Below, in pieces: positions 46,101 through 58,934 of a stretch of DNA of 64,000 nt. Positions within the stretch are counted from its first letter, which is position 1, and each line of letters opens with the position of its first letter. The stretch is from Tubulanus polymorphus (Eukaryota > Nemertea > Palaeonemertea > Tubulaniformes > Tubulanidae): NCBI RefSeq assembly GCF_964204645.1, contig NC_134026.1, forward strand, positions 5,146,001-5,210,000. The letters are read 5' to 3'. The notes beneath the pieces are model-generated. The model worked only from the letters and a program-made list of their open reading frames with translations. It was not told where the DNA came from and did no database searches. The position numbers and the translations under genes are program-made.

Positions 46101-49100
46101 CTGTCAATGACTTACCTCAAATTTGTCTCCTTTGAATTCTTGGCCGCAATATTCACACATTTCCCGCCGTTTTTTACAGCTGTTCACGATATGATCTTGC
46201 AAACACATTCTCGTGACGATTTCGGAACAATCGTTCGGACATCGGATCACATAGTAACGACACTTCTCCAAGTGTTTCTGCAATAAGAATTACGCAAACA
46301 ACGGCTATTTAGATAAATGAAAAAAAGTTACAACGAAGTCACCTCTCGAAGGGCGTTATGCACATGCGAAAAAACCGCTCTACTGGTATTGCCGTAGCTC
46401 ATCAGATTTACGTGATGTTAATATATACATTTTATTCATGACGAATTAATTTCATTCGATCACGAACATTAAACCAAACAATCACACGTCGCTTTTCAAA
46501 TCACGAAGTAATAAAATGTCGGGGCATCCGGCGTTGTGAATTCCTAGTGAATGACTAGTATAATGTTGTGTAGCCGCCTAGGCGTTGTATGCGATGTAAT
46601 CGGTTTTTCGCATCTGTGACATCTCATCGGCGTGTCTTTTGCATTAGAAATAAAAAAATATATTTTTACCGATTTTTACATGAATATTATATGCATTTGT
46701 AGTTTCTATCACGACCGGGTAATGTTATATTTGTCGGGATGTCATGAATCTTCGATATAGATTGTGTATACGCGTGTTATGACCGAAAGCCCAGTCGAGC
46801 AACACAACCGGTACTTCCGCCTTAAATGGATTTTTTGAAAAGAAATCGATATATAAAAGTGTTAACCGCGATGCATCGATAACCATTGGATAACATTGAA
46901 ATGTGATATATTCTTACAGTTGAGGAATAATGAGGGCCATCCCACCAGAGACTTTTCGAATTTGGGGGTTTCTCGTATATTGTAGCGAAATGTCGAAAAT
47001 GTGTATAAAACTTTCTGAGCGATTCATGTTTTTAAACACAAAATGAAAACAATATCTCACAGTTGGCGGAACACGTATGGTATGTTACGCGTATTCATTG
47101 TTTAAACATGTGTCACAACATATAATCTGGTGACATATGGAGCTAGCCATAGTACACGAGGAGGATCGGGTTATTGGATACCCTTTGAAATATCCTGGCC
47201 TGGGCCAAATGATGACATCACAGTCAATGCACCTTGCTTTCCATTTAAGTCAACATTCATCTCATCAGCTAACTGCCTTTATACAACTAAACCAACACAC
47301 CAATTTACGGGGAGAGCTCTTCAAAACAGCACTTACAAAAAAATAGTCCAGTATAGGGGTGTGCCGTGAAACATATGTTGGGCGGAAGAAAGTCCGATCA
47401 GTCGAGCAGGAGATTGAAACGCGCAGTCTAAGATATGAATGAACCAAGAAAAATAATAAAACAGAATTCTTCCGCGGGATGGCATAGTATTTTGGCGTAA
47501 TTCATTTTTGGCAATTTAATCAGTTATTGCGTAAAATAATGAAGAACTTACTAGTTTCCAGATATATGGCATAAGAGATTTGAAGAATGTCAAATGCATG
47601 AAAACTATATTTGACTTCGACCGTCTCTGTGCGTTAGTAATATCAAGATTTAGAAAGCCAAAGAAAACTCGGTCAAATGCATTCAGGCCATTTCTAAATT
47701 AAGATAATCAAAGAAAACCTACATAAACATTATTTGCGCCGTGAGTAGGTGTGGATTCTCTGATAGTTGTTGGGATGTGTGGTGGCGAGTATTTGTCACA
47801 AAGAAAACAATTCAAAGTACTCAAATGATGGAACTATAGATGATTATAAAGGAGCGATTATACGCAAAAATAGCTGATAATTCTACGGTTGCACTTTGTG
47901 ACGACGCTCATAGATAACCGCGTATGATGACGTACATAGTCTGATAATAAAACAACAGTCATACTTGTCAAATTAATCTGAATTGTATAAATTCTTCCTG
48001 ATTTCAAGAGGATTTCGACCATCGATATCGCCAAATACGTAAATTTCGTGAACACGCATTGTACAAAACAGATGGCCGTATATGGACTAATTAAACACGA
48101 AATCCTTCCTTGAGAATTCATCAGATGTAAAATAGTTCGATCCAATTGTACCGTCAGATGCGTTAATATCAGTGAAAATATGCACATATACGGTAACCGT
48201 TGTGTATTGTATATCTTTACCGGGACACGTAAAATGTATGGTTCGATTTGCACCCGCTTATGTAAATTCCAACCTTTGTTGTGAATTTCAACGACCATCG
48301 AATTCCATCTACCTCCGATGCCTTTGGTAAGATGGCACGCTTAGAAAAGTAATGATTTTACAAATCGGAAAAATACTCGATTTATCCATCATTCCCGAAA
48401 AAAAAACTATACTCCATGCCGAAGGAATCTTATTCAATGATATTAGTTTTACGCATTGTAGATTTAATGATTCGAGTAATTGCGCAGACAACCTGAATCA
48501 TTATTGTTTGGCATCATTGAGATGCGAACATACAAGCAAAATATAATAACGACCCCGATTTAAAAGTTGATAATTTCGTATATTTGGTTTGAATTGCACT
48601 CACTGTCGGATACGGGTTTGAAACTAATTACACGTGGATCTTTTTAATGCTATTGATAATATGATATTCCAATATTCCATATGTCGCGTATAAAATAAAA
48701 GCCTAACATATAAGAACCGAGCACCAGTTGGCATACATTATAAACACCAGTTATAAATGCGATAAGTGCTCCAATTGTGGTTTCAAGTGAATCGATTCAG
48801 AGCGTTACATTTTTTTTTCATAATCAATATCAACTCAGGTGGGTAATTTCTTTCTCTGGCGCAGAAAAAAACAATATCATCTAATGCAAAATGTTTCCAA
48901 TTTTAACCAAGTGTACGTTAAAAAACTAGTATCAATTTTCGGAATGAGAACGTTACCTTAAATGATCTCGACAAGAGAGGCTCTTTCGTGACGCGAACTA
49001 TTCAGATATTCCAGACAAAATGCTAATTTTTCATGCACAAAAGCAAAGCCTGAGTATTTTTCCCGATATTCATAACTATGTACGTTCTTCAATGACTATT

Positions 49101-52100
49101 CTTACTTTGTCGTAATTACATTCAGAATGAAAAACGAACTTTAAAAAACATATCAATCGACTACTATATATTGATATTTTGAGTCATATATATGAGATAA
49201 CGTATTCGATGAAATTGCTGAAGTCTTTGTAATTTAAAGACGTGTAGTAGGGAGGTATGCTCTATTTGTTTAACGTGGGTTGAAATGCGTCTCGGGACAC
49301 GGTGTTTGATTTTTTTTCTTCACCCAGAAATCTATTTCTATAGGGGGCCTAATGTAATTATTAGTTTAACTACACCTACGATCATAGCGTGAACACTTCC
49401 CCGAATGCTATGTGGTAGCGAAATAAGATTTCTCCTAAAAAGCTCACTGATTCGTTTACGATTATAGCTTCTTAGTATAACTTGGCAAAAAGTCAACGAC
49501 ACTCGGTTAAAAGTAAAGTCGTTCCGTATAACCATAAAAGGTAAAGGAGAGATATTGACAAATGATTCTATAGGATAGTCGAAACGATCAAAGATTCGTC
49601 TTTGAGTTGAATACGTTTAACACGTAATTCGGTTAACTTAAGGTTTCGTCAAATTGTAAAATCAAAACATCGAGACACAAAAGTCAAATTTAGCCCAGGG
49701 CAGAGTAAATATCGTTAGGTTTGCACTAGATTGGTCTATTTCTCTTGAGAATCTGACATTTCTTTTCATTTCGTGAGTGAATAATGGCTGTAAAATCAAC
49801 CATAATGTATTTCAAATCACAATATTAGAAACCGGAACTAAGATTCCGAAAATAGAAAGTTAACGTCAATCGTAATTAGCACATCAACTGCTATTGCGAG
49901 ATTTTATCGTACTTTAGGGTATTGTCGTGTATTTGTAATAAAACGACGAAACCTACTGAGCTGTACATGATTTATTGCTTGGCACAAATTTCAGATTTGC
50001 GTTTCGAAAGATTGTTTTTGTTATTGATTAGAAAAACTACTTTTGGAAAGGCCCTTTATGAATTTCTTCATATATCTGCGCGATTTATTGAAACGAAATT
50101 TATATACAACGCAAGTCGCTACCGATAAAAAGCAAATAGATTGTTGACCTGAATTCCATTTACGTATCAGGGACCAGTGGCGCAGATCTGGATTTGAAGA
50201 CCATCTTAGTTCTATAGCCATCTAAAACTTTAGATTATGATTAACTTATGATTTTAAGACCACTACTAAGTCACAACTGTGCAACTGGCCCCATAGACTT
50301 ATTCTATATCAGCAGTTGAGACTTGGCGTCTTAAAAACAAAATTATATATATTTCACCTTTCGCAAAATAGAAGAGGTGCGGGATCCTGGGGAATATATT
50401 TCAGAAAAGTTAGCTTACTTGAAGATTACTGAGAAGGTCCGTCCATCTACAACCATCGCTGTGCTGTGGGCAGCGTACCATGGCAGAGACGATGTCATCT
50501 TCAGAAGTAGGATCAGGATAAATCTAAAATTATTATAGCTTTATACATCATGATGAATTCGATATCTGTTAGCTTGAAAAAAAAAACATCGCTGTGCTAC
50601 AAGGCGATCATTGCCCTCGGACGAACACTGGGTGGCAACTGAGGTTATGTTGGATCGCGGGGATTCAGTGTTCGCCTTTCAAACTGAAAATTTGAAATCA
50701 AAACAAATTGCTCCTGATAGATAATATTCTCTAAGTAATTGTAAATTGGAACTGACCTTTGCGTAATCCAATGGTAACTGATCCTCAGGGCACTTGAAAA
50801 CTCCTTCGCTGAAATGAACGAACCAAACGATATAGGATTCAATGTGATCCTCACGGTAGATTTTCAGTTCTAATTACCTGAAGAATCAAGCTGGCAATGC
50901 AATTGAATATTAACAAGTTTACGCCAATTTCAATGGAATAACCGCTGATTATGATTTAAGAATATTATAGCGGATTTTGTTAATCCTGCAAATTTCATTC
51001 CTATTCTGTTTTATTGTGATTCGAATATAATTCGTGAAATCAAAGACTGCACTTTCGTAGTCTAAGCTTATAAGGTGATTCATGGAGCCTCGGGCTATAA
51101 AATCATAGATTCGCAGGTAACTAACTCCCTATGTGTGTGCATGTCCAGGAATTGTGATTCGATCATCATAATGAATCAGACAATCATTATAACATTTCAT
51201 TTCCGATTGAAAGGAAACCTTTCTAAGAATGCGTTGCTTTTTCATACTCTTGAGTGATTCTTGTTTTCGTTCTGAAAATATTCTTAAGTTTATTAGTAGG
51301 ACGGTGATGAATATAAATTGTTTGAATATAAATAATCAAAATATTGAACAGTTTTCTCTGTTCTCTTTTTGTTGTAAAGCCAACGATCTCTATTCTATAT
51401 GGATTCTAGGCTGAATGAATTATTATTATAATCAACTGTTGATGGATTTTATAAGCTGGACTCGTCTTGCTATGTACACATTGTTTAGATGCCTAGACAA
51501 GCCAGATTAATATCGATCTCATATCAGTCGTGTTCTGATACATTATCATTTCCAGATTTTCCGGAAACGCCTTTCGAACGTGACTCTTTCACCTTCTGCG
51601 AACAAACTATATCAATTATGAGCCCCGCATGAAAACCTCTTCCGCCCCCCGTCCGGCAAACGAGTCTTAAACACATATAGGCTCGCACGACCTTTCACCG
51701 TGGTCTCAAAAACAGTGTGAACTTCCGCCAGGTTTTAACTAATCCAAAACCGCATTTGAAACGTTCCCACACGATTTTCAAGATTTCTCAAAATAAGCAG
51801 ACAATTGAAACCAGCGTGACGCGAAATCAAAGCGTCAAATGACAGTTATAATCAAGGGTCGGGAGCGTAGGAACAAAAAGTTACGTAATATCTATTTATC
51901 GCAGTTAAATATCGCGTATATGCACTAAATACGATATGATTAAAATTTAGATTTGACCAGATTTCGCTTGATTAGTGTAGCATTAATACAATCATTTGTA
52001 TAGCCTACTGTTTTAGGAAGGAGTAGAACACACGAAGGGAAGGTGGTTCAAAAATAAACTTCCATATCGCATTTCAATCATTAAAGAGGCATTTTGATAC

Positions 52101-53948
52101 ACCCAAAAGATTATTTACGAAAGGCGATTATCTAGTTTGAAAAAAATCAATTATTTTTAATCAAATGAAGGATCAATATCTCCATCAATTGGATTTTTAA
52201 ACTTGGCAGATTTTGTTTTAATTCAAAAGCAATCGTTTTCATGAAATCTTAAGACTGATTTTCAGCTCATGACGGGGATGATCAATGAAAGGATATGATA
52301 TTTCTGATTAGGAAATAAAAATTATTCTCGGTATAAAAAGGCCACGTCTAAATCAATTGTCACACGAACGAAGGTATATTGCATCTATAGCTTCACACAA
52401 ACCGCAGGGAGTTGGCTCCAGTTACTATGGAAACCCTTTATCAACAACTTGGTTAGTAGATCAGCTTTAATTATCCACCAGGGTCCAGCCGACTTTATTG
52501 ATCTATAGGTAAGATTTACGCGTCGTATTGCATTGCCATCACATATTGAGTGACCAATGAGATTATCGTTTATTTTTTCCAGTCAAGACTGTTCGGCAAT
52601 TGTGTATAACCGTTAACCCAGGCATTAAATTGAAGCGTCGTCAGTAATCAATTAATTAAAACTAATTAGCAGTCTCACAGGGGATGAGTAGTTAAATCAA
52701 ATAATCTGTTTACACCACACGACAATAGTTTGTCCAGACGAACAATGGGATGTTTAGAAAACGTGAACAGCGTCAGTATAGTGACTCGACGGGGTTTACG
52801 AGATTCCTGATTGAAGGTAATTAAACCCTGCTAAAAAATGTGCGTGTCTTGACACGGAACAATGCATATGTATGTTTTCCCAGCTAATAACCTTAGAGGA
52901 CAACCGCACCTTGGAGTAATCATTGAATCAATGAATATTCCAAGACCGCACCAAACGAATAATCTATGACAGACGCAAGTCGAAGGTCTAATCAACGGTC
53001 GATAAATACATGAAAACTCTCAGATAATTGAGGTTACTAAAATTCCTATTGTTGATTAAAATAAATTCTATCTTTCAAACAGATTCACAGAGAACGCCAG
53101 ACCCACGTATAGCTAGTCACCAAACGCATTTTAAGACAGACGTATTCAGCGAATTTTGACCAAGAAAATGCATCATTATTTCCCTTCATCAGATCAAGCA
53201 TTTTTCCCCAAAAATGCTTAGTTCGATAATGAAGTATTTTCTATTATTGATAGAATTAGGTAAAATAGCTTTGCATGTATTTGACAGTTATTTGTACAGT
53301 TGTAGCAGCTGATGTATTTTAGTAGAGTATAACACCTCGGTAGCACTGTGTCATACATTTACTGTCACTCATTTCATCAGGACCCACTCGATAACACATG
53401 TCGTGTCCGTGTAAAATTCAAACATACCAACAGATTTTTATTCCGAATACCAACTATGTTATATTTAGACGAATATTGTTTCTGTACTCCACTCGAAATG
53501 TTTATTATCAGGCCCTGTATTTGAAAACATTCATATTCCACGAGAATCGGTGGCATTTTTAAGAATATTTCAACAGGTCCTGAAATGAATGCTTAACCTA
53601 AAAAATATACACCTATCACGTTTTTAACCGATCTAATACCCTTAACATCTACATTATCCCTCAAATCGTCGTCATACTCAGCTGAAATAAATGTGTATAT
53701 TTCAAAATAGTTTTGGATACAATATTAATTTCAGTATATTCCTATTCCTGCAACATTTTCAAAATCACCAGCATTTATAGGCTATAGATTTAAAGAAATA
53801 CTCACCTCAAATATTCTTGCAAACAAGTGTCGCAAAATCGGTGTCCACATGATGTAATTTGCACCGGGTCTCGCATCGGAAGCTGACATAGCAAACAGAA
53901 CAGTTCTCTTTTCAGTACATCCACAAATATGTCACTATAACCGGGCAT
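43101..53948 (-). CDS. TRAF4: TNF receptor-associated factor 4
   Basis: Seven minus-strand exons (53806-53948, 50757-50808, 50419-50523, 46116-46277, 44432-44593, 44130-44285, 43101-43712) join in frame to 463 residues, against 470 in human. The RING finger has ligands C18, C21, C34, H36, C39, C42, C54 and D57 (TSCGHRFCDTC; FKCPEDQLPLDYAK). Seven or so TRAF-type zinc fingers follow to about residue 255, for example CPNDCSEIV and WCENKCGAKLQRR. A short coiled coil precedes the TRAF-C/MATH domain (308-455), with SLYIKLVPGEYDNILEWPF and SSLGFGYPKFVSHE. The exact exon-by-exon match with vertebrate TRAF4, including the SEGVFKCPEDQLPLDYAK junction, separates it from TRAF2/3/5/6. TRAF4 is a scaffold and E3 ligase in polarity, migration and TNFR/TGF-beta signalling. 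Introns 1 (about 2.9 kb) and 3 (about 4.1 kb) are unusually long for this window. Confidence 0.97.
44690..45026 (+). mobile_element. Possible LINE 3' end fragment
   Basis: The sequence ends ttttatggagcaataaacta + aacttgaaactttg. This resembles the 3' tails of CR1/L2-type non-LTR retrotransposons, with AATAAA followed by short direct repeats. A short open frame precedes it, but no reverse transcriptase motif is visible. It lies in TRAF4 intron 4 and is weakly supported. Confidence 0.3.
45600..45655 (-). tRNA. tRNA-Arg-like 5' half (pseudogene fragment)
   Basis: On the minus strand, gtggcctaatggataatgcg (45619-45638) closely matches the D arm and box A of eukaryotic tRNA-Arg. A stem-like gattagattttctg follows. 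No box B or T arm follows, so this is a degenerate fragment inside TRAF4 intron 4. Confidence 0.3.
46278..50418 (-). other. TRAF4 intron 3
   Basis: About 4.1 kb with one MITE-like element (50168-50292) near its 5' end. The 146-codon open frame at 47858-48298 is hydrophobic but has no recognisable domain. No gene was assigned. Confidence 0.6.
50168..50292. mobile_element. GGGNCCAGTNGCNCAG short TIR element
   Basis: cagggaccagtggcgcagat is mirrored by ctgtgcaactggcccc at the right end. About 125 bp, in TRAF4 intron 3. A related end, gactgtgcaactagcccctg, occurs at 18856-18875. Confidence 0.6.
50809..53805 (-). other. TRAF4 intron 1 with candidate regulatory sites
   Basis: About 3.0 kb. A full RFX X-box match, gttactatggaaac, is at about 52420-52433. 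A cluster of TAAT cores (caattaattaaaactaatta) lies near 52650-52669. No coding exon was found. Confidence 0.5.
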
Positions 53949-54371
53949 GTCGAGGGTTCGAGCCTTAATTACGACGAGCGTACGAGCTAAACGATATACA
54001 TATTGTCTCGAGCGACCTCAGCTCTATAACTGCCGTCACCGTCAACGCGCGGCGCGACTCATTCGCAAATATAATACACCGCGAAATAAACTCGCTATTC
54101 TCTTTACGCTTATTGGTTGCTCCCTTTCATTATAATGTATATATCGTGTATGTTGTTTCCATTTAGAAAAATATATTTTCTGTTTGAAAAAGCGTTAAGG
54201 TTAAACACATTGAAAATGCTGAATATGAGCTGAACGGCAATTGTTAGTACATATTTATGTATGATTTCTAAACTATGTCATGCGAAATATTCCCTCTTGC
54301 AAAATAATCAGCCCGTCATGTTTGTTATTATTTACACAGGTTAGATCGTCGACAGTGTGGAGGGATCGTAA
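53949..54371. promoter_or_regulatory. Divergent promoter region of TRAF4 and the PIS-like gene
   Basis: About 420 bp between divergent start codons, GC-richer at 53940-54060 on the TRAF4 side. No TATA box was identified with confidence. Confidence 0.5.
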
Positions 54372-55724
54372 ATGGATAAGGACGATTTGAGAGTGTTTCT
54401 TTACGTTCCAAACATAATAGGTAAAGGTGATGTAAATGACACGAATACATAACACATGTACTTCTGCATTTTAGTGGATATTCATAATTAAAGCATCGTA
54501 GATTTTGTAATTCCTTGTAGCACGTGATGCCGCGATAACGTAGACCATTTAGTTTTACTTTCATCCTCCAGGTGGCGCATTTTGACATATGAATGATTTT
54601 TCTTATTTACAGACTATGTAAGAATTAGTTTGCTGATAGTCGCATATTTCACCTTTACCTGGCCTTCGGTATTTCTATTTTTCTACACTATTTCGTGTGT
54701 TTTGGATTGTAAGTGTGAAATGCTGTTTTTAGAAGATCTTTCCCGAAGAATTGATTAGCGTAGATTACGTAGGATACATTAAAAAACATTTTCCTTTCAG
54801 TTTTTGATGGTTATGCAGCCAGAAAATTAAATCAGATATCTGCTTTTGGGACATGGGTAATATAAAAGATGTTGTATTTATTAATTTCATGCACGTGTTT
54901 GATTACTATTTTGTTACATCGACCAACGAAATCTTTTTCATATATTTTCAAGCTCGATGTTGCCGTGGATATTCTTGGGCGGTCTATGGTATGGTGTCAA
55001 ACGTATCAGGTATAGATGTACATACGTGTATATGTCCAGACTTTTTAAAATCTATCTTGGTTGAATATGAATTCTAAACTGATATAAAATCATACTATTC
55101 GATCATTTCAGTGGGGCTGGCTGATAGTCTCAGTTGAATGGCTGGCGTTTGTATGTTTTCATACCCAAGGAATGGGATGGAAAAACGTCCCCGAAGCACC
55201 TGCGATTGTTAAGGCTGTAATGCGAAATGGTACTAAAATAACAAAATAATTTTTAGAAATTTACATTTGAAACAACTTAGGAACTACTTCCGACGAGTAG
55301 GCTAAATATATTCTTTATATTTTCTTTCAGGTTTCAAAACAATTTGGGGATTGTTTGCTATTGGGAGCTTGGATTGTTTGCCAGTTTGCATGTATATTTT
55401 CTCGAATGGATGGTTGACAGCACACGGTGTCCCTTACTTCTTGCAGTATTTCTGTATCGGAGTGCTGAGTGCTGGTAGAGCACTGTGTATGGTGTGTGAG
55501 GTGGGTACACAGCCTAAATACCCTGGTCACGTTCCCAGACCCGGTTCCTCAGTTTTCGGCCGGATTTGACCACGGGCTCTAAAACGAATCGCTTGATGTC
55601 TACGATCTGATTCTTAATTCAAAATATTGATAACGAATTCATCTTTTTTTCATTTCAGGTTTGGGTGATATGGTCGCATGTTTTGTTGCTGGTCAGACAA
55701 ACCTCTAAGTCGCCAATAGAATAA
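54372..55724 (+). CDS. CDP-alcohol phosphatidyltransferase, phosphatidylinositol synthase-like
   Basis: Seven exons (54372-54420, 54613-54708, 54801-54856, 54953-55009, 55112-55229, 55331-55500, 55659-55724) join in frame to 203 residues, against 213 for human CDIPT. The start (RVFLYVPNIIG) resembles PIS. The CDP-alcohol transferase motif D-x2-DG-x2-AR-x8-G-x3-D-x3-D is complete: D48, D51, G52, A55, R56, G65, D69, D73 (DFFDGYAARKLNQ...GTWLDVAVD). Several membrane helices follow. The enzyme class joins CDP-diacylglycerol to an alcohol in the ER. After the motif the sequence (ILGRSMVWCQTYQWGW) departs from the usual PIS TDR region, so it may be a divergent paralogue with another acceptor. AATAAA is at 55896-55901. 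Confidence 0.88.
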
Positions 55725-55965
55725 ACGATATCTTTTACAAATTGTGTGTGATGCTATGCAAAATATATTCATAAACTGTTTACATTTTTCAATGCTCAAG
55801 TTGTTGTTTCAGTTTGTGAACAAAATGCATCAGGATATATATCGTCATTTATAATATGACCAAAAACGATTATCAAACCACATTCGTAATTTTTCAATAA
55901 ATGTTTAACGAAGGTCTTGGATTGATAATGTTATAATCGACCTCCTACTTCGATTCAACTTGTCG

Positions 55966-57832
55966 TTAGTCATCTTCTTCTAACTCGGCTATTTCTTTTT
56001 CATAGTATTCAAGTTGCTTCGCCTTATCAACTTTAACCACAAAACCACACGCGCTCATCTGCATTTCTCGCTTTTTCCCTGGATCTCTACCTGAAAAACT
56101 CATTGAACCACGACGCATTATAGGCATGATGAATATTCATATCGATTCTTCACCATCTGAATTTTCCGGCGAAATCATGCTAATGTCATTTCTGTAGTGT
56201 ATTCTTCTTACATTGAGATAAACATATCATTTCAGGACTTTTAAAATGCTTTTAGCTTCGCTTGAAAATGTGGAACGTTTAAATCGACAATTATTGCGAA
56301 GAATTCTTAGAGACAGTAAATAGAGTAATATAATCGGTGCCTCAGTATACCATAAGATCGTACCGCTAAGCTCATCCAATTCGGAATCGAATCGAACTCG
56401 TAAAATCAAGAAGCGAGGCAGCACATTGATCGCCTGCTCTAAGAGTATGAAAAAACCGCTAACGTTGATATTTGTGACAGGACTCGCGGTGTAATGACAT
56501 TCGTTTCACAATTATTACCTGCGACGATATACTTGGATCCAACCACTAAATTCAAATTGCAGCCCACTAAGTTGTGTCCTTGGCCGGCGTCTGCGAGCGT
56601 TATTTCATCGCCATTCGATATATCACTCTAACGCGGAAACAAAAATCAAACACCTCGGGATTCAGTATAGGTGATCAAATATGTAAGAATAATATCCTAG
56701 ATGAACGAATTTGTTACCGATGTGTTGGCAATGGTTAATGTTGTTTCATCATTCATCAATTACCTTTTGTTTATAGATTTTAGTAATTTTTGCGGTGTAG
56801 TCGTAACCATAAACGCGTTTGCGAGAATTTCCTTGTGCCGACGGCACATGTCTTTCAGTTATTTCAGCAAGAAAAACTATAGAAACATTACTAAAAAACA
56901 TTATATATAATTCAAGAAAATTATTTAGGGACAACAACTAAAATCTATTTTGATAATCAATAGAAGCAAAAATACATAAAGAATATACATATACATCTTT
57001 ACATGTATTTTTGATAGTAGTTTTTTAATAGATTTAATTCAAATTTCAAGCTAACAAAAATGATACCTCGTTTCTCCTAATCGGCCTGGTCATTTTTGTA
57101 AAATTCACTAAAGTTTGTAATCATTGTAATCAGTTCATCTCTCTACCGGGTAAAAAAAGTAATGTACTAGGTAGATAGGCTGCCGTCGGGTCAACTTTAA
57201 GCTAAGCAGAAATGAGAAACAAGGTATCAATTATCAATTTTTTAGCCTTATGCACCTACCAATTTTTGAGCGTTTCAAGGTAAGCTTAGTGTCACTGGGT
57301 GGACAGGAACAGGCGTTTATCAACGCAGGAATAGTAACTACTATAAACCATATGAGGCAATTCATCTTGTCAAGATCCGAATTTGCCTACAGATAAGAAA
57401 AACGTGTAATTTTCGACTAATTTGGATTTTACGGAGGTCAAAACATTTGTTTTTTTTTTTACACTAGAAAACTTACACTTTTTCACAGAAAGTTTTTTTC
57501 TAAACTGCGAGTGTATTTTCGCTAAAAATTGATAGCGCACTGCTTTTATCCTGAAAAGCAGGCTAGCGTAGATCCGTTGTCAATGCAATTGTAAAAAAAA
57601 GATCTCGCTATTTCTGTTTGAATGTCGGATTGATAATTTAAAACTATTTCTGTTATGAGTTGGACGCCGTATCGACGAATATATTTTGCAAAAAAGTCTG
57701 ACTCTTACCCGTTTGTGCGTTCTTCCTTCTTTGAATTTCAGTTTGAAATGAAAGAAATGGTATTCGTTCAGAAGTCACGTTTTCCTCTCTTATTAACTCA
57801 GCTGTTACTATAGAACCGTACGAACAACACTC
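55966..57832 (-). CDS. TIMP/netrin-like (NTR) domain protein, 5' end not found
   Basis: Four minus-strand exons (57709-57832, 56764-56876, 56519-56627, 55966-56090) join in frame with phases 1, 0 and 1 to 156 residues. The pattern is that of NTR modules: ECCSYGSIVTAELIREENVT (first strand after a Cys), YDYTAKITKIYKQK, LVVGSKYIVAGRDPGKKREM, then MSACGFVVKV and an acidic C-terminal helix. Known TIMPs have the YLIAG core and begin with Cys-x-Cys after the signal peptide. Here the signal and that N-terminus should be in an exon upstream of 57832 that I could not place. In-frame ATG 57865 exists but gives no signal peptide. Metalloprotease inhibition is possible but unproven. Confidence 0.65.
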
Positions 57833-57865
57833 CTGCCATAAAAAAGTTTGTATGCTCAGAAGCAT

Positions 57866-58934
57866 TATTTTTTCTTCAATGTTTGATTTTGATAGCGCGA
57901 GCGTAGGTTATTAAATTCCAGATGGAAATCAATTTCATGCTACCTACTCTTATTTTCGTTTTTTCTTCTCGAAATGGTAGTTGTCAATCAATGAGTATTC
58001 TACGTTCGAACGAACGCCAATCACGAATAGCTTCCATCGACTGATATTCTCGATATGAAAGCCGTTTATTCAAATTCAGTGAGAAGTTCACGATTTGAAA
58101 ACCGAATTGTCCTCCATTCAATTAGAAAAATTATATTAATATTAAGTAAACATTCAACAACTGTCATTCCTAACAGAAAATCGATGTCAATAATCGGTTG
58201 ATCCAAAACGCCTGACTCTACAATCGACCTTCGGTAAACAATAAGAGGGTATCGTTGATACGTATGATTCACTGGACGGGCTAAAATAATTAGAATATCA
58301 CTCAAAAACGAACAAAAAGGACAAATCTACAATAAAAATTCAATTTTTTTATTCACGTCTACATAGTAGACAAACAGTGGAAGACATTTCGAATTCGATG
58401 TAATTTTCAGGCAATTAATTTTCTACTTAAATTTTCTTAAAATTTGTTAACAAAATAGATTCAATTTCATTTCATTCACATTATTAAAGCATCGATTAAT
58501 GGTTATAAAGAAACAGACTGCACTACCGAGTCGGTTAACGATTAAAGAGAAGCTATGTACATCCAGTACCGAGATTAACACATGATGCAAATGCGACAAA
58601 GATAAAATATCAACAATGATAGAGTAATAGTAAACAGTTTTTGAACACAACTGGCAAAATAAAATAATATTCATCACATACGAGTAAAGGCATCTGAAAG
58701 GAACAAGGTGGGGGTGGTTGAAGAATTGACAAAATTGATCTTTAAGTTGTGTCTCCAGTTAGATTTGATTTATAAGACATGCTAACACTAAATCGAATTC
58801 ATGTCAATGACATCATTTTCAATGACTGGTAATTGAAACTATGATTTTGATAAACTGGGCAGTGTAAATAATATATTAAAAGCATTATAAGTCGGGTATT
58901 TCCTGTACAATGTGACAGGTAAAACAGTTTGACA
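57866..58934. other. Flank containing the Twinkle 3' UTR
   Basis: TTTATT at 58348-58353 is a likely minus-strand AATAAA for Twinkle, giving a UTR of about 580 nt. The missing first exon of the NTR gene may lie in 57866-58330. Several ORFs here look random. Confidence 0.45.

Noticed and set aside
47858-48298. 146-codon minus-strand ORF in TRAF4 intron 3
   Set aside because: Hydrophobic, AT-driven composition with no motif, splice support or regulatory context. Probably chance.
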